Source of the DNA: Pavlovales sp. CCMP2436
Taxonomy: Eukaryota; Haptophyta; Pavlovophyceae; Pavlovales
Length of the DNA stretch: 11,396 nt
NCBI GenBank assembly: GCA_026770615.1
Contig: MU631376.1
Coordinates: forward strand, 16,754-28,149
Direction of reading: 5' to 3'
Both the position numbers and the translations under genes were made by a program. Numbering within the stretch: the stretch's first letter is position 1; each line of letters starts with the position of its first letter. Under the pieces are notes generated by a model. The model saw only the letters and a list, made by a program, of their open reading frames with translations, had not been told where the DNA came from and did not search any database. Positions 7,380-11,396 of the stretch are shown here, one piece after another.

Positions 7380-7448
7380 TCAGGAGTGGCGAAGCCTCCT
7401 GCTCCTCCTGATCGTGTCACGCAGAACAGCAGGACGACGGGCCGCCAT
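7380..7448 (-). CDS. Upstream ORF of the ankyrin gene
   Basis: A 22-codon ORF (MAARRPAVLRD..., eight Arg) starts in a strong context (AGCATGG) at 7448 and stops with TGA at 7382-7380, seven bases before the ankyrin ATG at 7372, whose own context (TCGATGG) is weaker. If it lies in the leader it would favour reinitiation or leaky scanning. Whether the transcript starts upstream of it is unknown. Confidence 0.4.
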   Translation of the reverse strand: MAARRPAVLRDTIRRSRRLRHS

Positions 7449-7768
7449 GCTGTGCGATTTAAATGCAGTCAGTAAAGGGGAAAAGATTGTCGCTGGGAGC
7501 CCCGAGATATTACAGATATTACACGCCACGCATCCAATCATCTCTCCGTCCGCCCTCGTTCACGCGCACTGCCGCACCGACCTCCACTTGCAATATTCTT
7601 GTGTGGAAACATCTAGCCTGCATCACGTAGCGGTCGGTGGTTACTATGTCAAAACACATTGAAAACATATTCAACTATATTCCAATAGTATTACTCAATC
7701 AGATCAAGCAAGAAATTCACGTGGTCATCCCCTGGTACCTAAGCGGGTTAGATACTTTGGTAGAAAAT
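7449..7768. other. Intergenic region upstream of the ankyrin gene
   Basis: A 320-bp stretch of moderate GC. The plus strand has CCAATCA at about 7525-7531 (reversed CCAAT box for the ankyrin gene) and ATTTAAAT at 7457-7464. The right part is AT-rich and probably includes the 3' end of the small upstream gene. I see no RNA gene or repeat in it. Confidence 0.5.
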
Positions 7769-8135
7769 TTAAAAACTTTCAAACAACGATGGGGATGGCT
7801 GCGAGTTGATTTGAAGCGGGGGCCGCGCAGCACCCGGCTTGCGCGCGCGCTCAAACGCCTCCCGCAAATCCCGCACGACGCGGACCTGCAGGTGGGCGAG
7901 CTCGGCTGTGCTGCACTGCGTGGGGTCAACGCCGCGCACAGTGGTGCCCCCCGGGCAGAATGCGTCCGCCTCGTTGGCAGGGCCGGGTCCCCACGGGTGT
8001 GTGCCGTCCTGAAATAATTTCGTTACAGGGGACGTTTCACTTGTCGCTCCGGGCGTGAGCGACAATTGGCGCGAGCGGGCGCACGGAGCGAGACGTGCAG
8101 GGGCAGGAGCCGTGCAGGGCGCGCCACACCTGCAT
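7769..8135 (-). CDS. Possible small two-exon gene, unknown function
   Basis: The second exon (8008-7769) is preceded by a good acceptor (AAATTATTTCAG|GACGGC), has GC-rich third positions over its first two thirds and ends in TAA. It encodes [18 protein letters not shown]... and a helical stretch ([20 protein letters not shown]). The best first exon I can propose is only six coding bases, ATGCAG|GTGTGG (8135-8130), which joins in frame to give an 82-residue protein. The 121-bp intron would contain the 8041-8065 hairpin. Alternatives are a different first exon, or an internal donor (for instance CCGG|GTGCTG). There is no recognised domain. The exon is moderately supported; the gene model is weak. 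Confidence 0.38.
8041..8065. repeat. Perfect 9-bp inverted repeat (hairpin)
   Basis: TTGTCGCTC and GAGCGACAA are exact reverse complements separated by a 7-base loop (CGGGCGT). It lies in a spacer or short intron between the small minus-strand exon and the divergent plus-strand gene. Role unknown. Confidence 0.8.
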
Positions 8136-8341
8136 GGCGGACGGGCGTGCGACCAGAGGCGACGGCGAGAGGTCGGTGGGAGAGAGGCGCGAGATGTCAA
8201 GTAGTCGAGATCGGAGCGAGAAGTGAAAGTCGAGCACTGCTTTTGATTGGACGGACAAGGGCCGAGGCCGCCGAGATACTTTCCTCTCCAGTTTTTTTTT
8301 ATTGGAGCCTATTTTTAAATGATTTAATTTTGCCTGAGCTA
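8136..8341. promoter_or_regulatory. Divergent promoter region
   Basis: The gap between the proposed small gene (minus) and the coiled-coil/Pro-rich gene (plus). It carries two ATTGG elements on the plus strand (about 8246 and 8301), which are CCAAT boxes on the minus strand, a 9-base T run (8292-8300), and an AT-rich TTTTTAAAT (8312-8320) about 22 bases before the plus-strand ATG. A two-codon ORF (ATG ATT TAA, 8319-8327) precedes that start. Confidence 0.4.
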
Positions 8342-9662
8342 ATGTCCATTGGCCACAGACGACTGCGCGGCTCGCAATCCGTCGGAGCGCTGCTGCTGTT
8401 CAATAGAGAGGACCAGTTCACCGCGCTGCTCCCCGACAGCAGCTCTGAGAGCGAAATCTTCCTCCGGCACATCGCCACCGAGCGGCGGCTACGCGAGCTC
8501 GAGGCTGACGCGGTGCGCGCGGCCACGCGAAATGCGCGGCTACTCGGTGAGTTGGCAGGGCAGCGCGCACTACCCGAGGCACCGCCACACGCAGACGAGC
8601 TCTTACGCGCCAAGCACGCCTACATTGCGCGCACGGCCGAGCGGCGCGAGACGTGGCGAGAGCAGGCGCTTGCCGCTGCGCTCTCCGCCACCGAGGCCGC
8701 GCTCGCCGACGTGCGGCTGGTCGAGCGCGCGCGCGCCGAGGCGAAGGCCGAAGCAGAACACGCCGCGCAGCTCCACGCGATCTACGCCGAGGCCTCTCGC
8801 GCGCGCACCGAGGCGCGCGTCCTCTCCCGCCGGCCGCTCGGCCGCTCGGCGACCGCCGCGGCGGGGCTGCCCACCGTGCACGCGCACCTCGGCCGCCCCA
8901 GCCTGGATGGCGGGTACGGCGCGGGTGGCGTGAGTGGCGTGTACGGTGCGGCGGACGGGCGGCCCAGCCTCTATTCGTACGACGAGCGCTTAAGCCTTGG
9001 CGTAGACGGCCAATGGGACGGCCGCGGCGGGGAGGCCGATGGCCGTCTATCCTACAGCGGCCGCTACGCTGACGATGGCCGTTCGGTGCCCGGCGTGGCG
9101 GCCGCGCGCGTGCTCTTCAGCACAGCGCCGGCCGCACTCGCCGCGCGCCCAGTCGCCGCCGCAGCGGGCGGAGGCGTGGGCCCCGCCGAGGCCGCTGCTG
9201 CCGCCGCTGCGGCAACGCCCGCCGCTGCTACTGTGGCCGAGGGCAGTGCAGGGACAGACCCCGCGGGCGCAACGGCGGTGGAGACGACGGGCCCTTTGCT
9301 CGTTGCGCCGAGCACGCCCGCGTCCGCCCGCGGCCAGCACGAGGAGCACGAGGCGCTGGCTCTCCGAGGACACACTGGCGCGCTCTCCGCCGACGCGCTG
9401 GCCGAATCGCCTGCTGCGGGCCACCGGCGCACCGCTCACGAGAGAGAGGAGAGAGAGGGGAGAGGGGAGGGAGGGGAGGGAGAGGGGAGAGAGGAGGGAG
9501 AGGGGAGAGCGCGCAGCCCTCCCACCGCTGCCGCCAGCCCGGCGCTGGAGCGGAGCTTGGCGCTCGGCGGCTCTGGCGCTCCCGTCTCGATCGAGGTATA
9601 TATACATATATATTTTTTAAATATATATACGGCCAGTGTTATACATATTCATATACATACAT

Positions 9663-9714
<52 letters not shown>

Positions 9715-9792
9715 TTATATATATATATATATATATATACACTGCATATACCCACATATATATATATATATATACACACTGTATATACCCAC

Positions 9793-9825
<33 letters not shown>

Positions 9826-11379
9826 TGAGCCGTATTTGGCTCCTGGCCTCAAAGCCCTAGCCCCTAGCACCTAGCCACCAGCCCCCAGCCCCTCGCCCCT
9901 AATTGCGCTACTCCTAGACACACATCGCTCCTGCGGCCCTGCGCCAACTTGTAATCACTCTCACTGCAGCTCAACGGCGGGGGAGGCAGCTTCTGCGCCC
10001 TCTTCGTGGCGCCCACGGCTGAGGGGCTGACCGGACTGCACTGGCAGAGCCCGGCAGACGGGCGGGGCACGCAGCCCAACAGCTCTGGTGATAATAAAAT
10101 AAAAGAAAAGACGAAGAAGATAATAAGAAGAATAAGAATAATGTTAATAATGAAATGATAGTGATGAGGGTAATTGTTATTATTGTCATACTCATACTCA
10201 TACTCGTACTCATACACACACTCACATTCATACTCGTACTGATAGCAGCATCGCAGGTGGTAGCGATGGCGGAGGCACAGGCAGTGGGGCAGGGCTCGCG
10301 GGGGTGGCCCGTGGGCCCGTCTGGCGAGCGGATGCTCGCCGCGCACAGGCGAGAGGAGACCGAGAACTGGGGCGCACAGCCGGCGGCGGCAGCGAACGGC
10401 GGGCGGGGTGGCGAGGTGGGGGAGGTGGCAGCGGGCGGCGAGGGCGGCGCGGCGCAGCAACCGCACGCGGCGCAGGGCGCGGCGGGCAGCGCGTTGCCCG
10501 CCTTGCTCTCCTACCCAGCCGGGTTCTCGCTCGGGTACCCACACCCGGGGAGTTACGCGCCCGGCTACCCACCCCCGTTCGCGGGGCACCTCCCGTACGG
10601 CTACGCCCCTCCTAGCTACAACGGCGCCCCGCCCGGCTGGCCGCCGCCCGCGCACGCCTACGGGGCCCACGGGTACCCGCCTGCGCACGGGGGCGCCTGG
10701 CCGCCTGGCTACCCACCGCCTGCCGGCCCTGCGCCGTACGGTTGGCCCCCCCAGCAGCCGCTACCTCCGCAGCCGCTCCTGCCCGCGGGCGCGGCGTCAG
10801 GGGGCGCGTACCCGGGTTATCCAGCTGGCTACCCGCCCTACCCGCCCCAGTGGTGGCCGCAGCCGCAGCCTCAGCCACAGCCGCAGCCACAGCCGCTGCC
10901 GACGCTGACGCCGCAGCCGCAGTCGCAGCCGACGGAAGCGTCCCTCCCGCTCGTCGTCGCGCTTAGCTCGCGTCGGAGCAGTCTGGGCAGCGAACCAGGG
11001 TCCCCGGTAATATTAAAAACATGAATAACAAATATTTCTTCCTCTACTTGTTCTCCTTGTTGTCCTTGTTATGAGTGTGAGTATGATTATGTGAAGTAGT
11101 AGCAGTAGTGTGATGATTCTGATTCCCTTGATTGTGTACAGGATCCGTGGCCCGGTGGGCACCTGGAGGACCCCGCCCGCTCCCCGCGGCTTAGGTCCGA
11201 CTCGCCAGTCTCTTCCGCCGCCGTTAGCACCACCCCAGCCATCTCCGCCGCCGCGCGCGCAGCCTCGCCCACCACCACGACGACTGCGAGGGCGGCGGCG
11301 GGGGCGGTCGGGGCGGCGGCGGCGGGCGCGCCTCCGCCGGTCTTCACGAGCCGGAGGTCGAGCCACGAGGATCATGATG
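8342..11379 (+). CDS. Coiled-coil and Pro/Tyr-rich low-complexity protein, 3'-incomplete
   Basis: I do not recognise this gene. Exons are 8342-9595, 9970-10087, 10249-11006 and 11142-11379; the last ends at a probable donor ATG|GTGACC and the gene continues beyond the window. Junction phases (0, 1, 0, 1) are consistent and give 789 complete codons. Residues 40-165 form a charged Ala/Arg/Glu coiled coil. Residues 184-250 have degenerate GRPSL/ERLSL/GRLSY motifs; 262-330 is Ala/Pro/Thr-rich; 367-391 is a Glu/Gly/Arg tract encoded by a purine-rich run. Exon 2 is a compact [14 protein letters not shown] segment. Exon 3 holds about 100 residues rich in Tyr-Pro-Pro-Gly (GYPPP, GYPPYPP, GWPPP), then a Gln-Pro repeat. 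Exon 4 is Ser/Thr/Ala-rich. Such composition suggests a disordered, possibly condensate-forming or scaffold protein; that is inference. The frame is open upstream of 8342, but this ATG follows the AT-rich promoter-like stretch. Confidence 0.68.
9596..9969 (+). other. Intron 1 of the coiled-coil/Pro-rich gene, AT microsatellite
   Basis: This 374-bp intron starts GAG|GTATATATAC and ends CTCACTGCAG|CTC. About 9596-9827 is largely (AT)n with two copies of a TACACTGYATATACCCACA block (about 9738 and 9775). The rest (about 9854-9903) is a degenerate CCCTAGC heptamer run. The 5' splice site merges directly into the microsatellite. Confidence 0.75.
10088..10248 (+). other. Intron 2 of the coiled-coil/Pro-rich gene
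   Basis: 161 bp, TCTG|GTGATAATAA to GATAGCAG|CATCGCAG. It contains GAA/ATAA runs and, before the acceptor, a (TACTCR)n hexamer stretch (about 10188-10240), which repeats branch-point-like TACTCAT/TACTGAT words. The acceptor at 10248 keeps the frame; a second AG at 10255 would shift it. Confidence 0.7.
11007..11141 (+). other. Intron 3 of the coiled-coil/Pro-rich gene
   Basis: 135 bp, CCCCG|GTAATATT to TTGTGTACAG|GATCCG, AT-rich with TTGTTCTCC/TTGTTGTCC pyrimidine words. Reading through it meets TGA at 11022, which supports splicing. Confidence 0.72.
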
Positions 11380-11396
11380 GTGACCCCCCCCCCTAC

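Noticed and set aside
7373..7420. Upstream extension of the ankyrin protein to 7420
   Set aside because: The first codon there is GTG; no ATG occurs in that frame before 7372.
7637..8017. Plus-strand 126-codon frame
   Set aside because: Half of it is AT-rich spacer and the rest is Arg-rich antisense of the better minus-strand exon. Its upstream-most start is not an ATG; the first ATG lies about four codons in. I keep a small doubt.
8066..8341. Earlier start for the coiled-coil/Pro-rich gene
   Set aside because: The frame is open back to an ATG at 8066, but it crosses a T run and TATA-like AT-rich sequence and encodes no helix like the rest.
9854..9903. Interstitial telomere repeat
   Set aside because: The CCCTAGC-like heptamers are too degenerate and differ from the common CCCTAA and CCCTAAA units.
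9864..10688. Minus-strand 274-codon frame
   Set aside because: It spans two introns and exons of the plus-strand gene and has tandem Tyr-Glu runs from simple repeats.
1..11396. Transposon, tRNA, rRNA or viral insert
   Set aside because: I found no transposase or reverse transcriptase motif, terminal repeats with target duplications, cloverleaf or rRNA signature by reading both strands.

Overview
This window looks like nuclear DNA of a GC-rich unicellular eukaryote, probably an alga. Exons are strongly GC-rich, with G or C at most third codon positions and many Ala/Arg runs. Introns and spacers hold AT microsatellites, TTA/ATT runs and poly-C tracts. Genes are split by short GT-AG introns and lie close together on both strands, often divergent or convergent. 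A haptophyte would fit, but that is inference. I saw no tRNA, rRNA, CRISPR array, complete transposon or viral gene.

Layout, left to right. (1) Positions 130-3288, minus strand: five exons of a coiled-coil protein of unknown function whose 3' end lies beyond the left edge. Its exon phases fit together exactly. (2) Positions 3398-5714, plus strand: a two-exon, 704-residue glycosyltransferase resembling family GT14 (core-2/I-branching GlcNAc-transferase and xylosyltransferase type), with a predicted signal peptide. It diverges from gene 1 across a 109-bp shared promoter gap. (3) Positions 5845-7372, minus strand: a two-exon, 452-residue protein with a C2H2 zinc finger and about seven ankyrin repeats, convergent with gene 2 and preceded by a 22-codon upstream ORF. 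(4) Positions 7769-8135, minus strand: a tentative small two-exon gene. (5) Positions 8342-11379, plus strand: four exons of a large low-complexity protein (coiled coil, Ala-rich linker, acidic/Arg tract, then a Pro/Tyr/Gly-rich domain) that runs off the right edge. The genes do not obviously form one pathway.

The most unusual signal is in gene 1. Every one of its introns, including the partly visible last one, contains a degraded copy of the end of the preceding exon together with its 5' splice site. One of these has been amplified into a 22-24 bp minisatellite. The intron before exon 5 also carries about six degraded copies of the start of exon 5, most with the 3' splice site attached. None of the introns of the other genes shows this on reading. 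It suggests a locus where exon-intron boundaries are repeatedly duplicated and decay.
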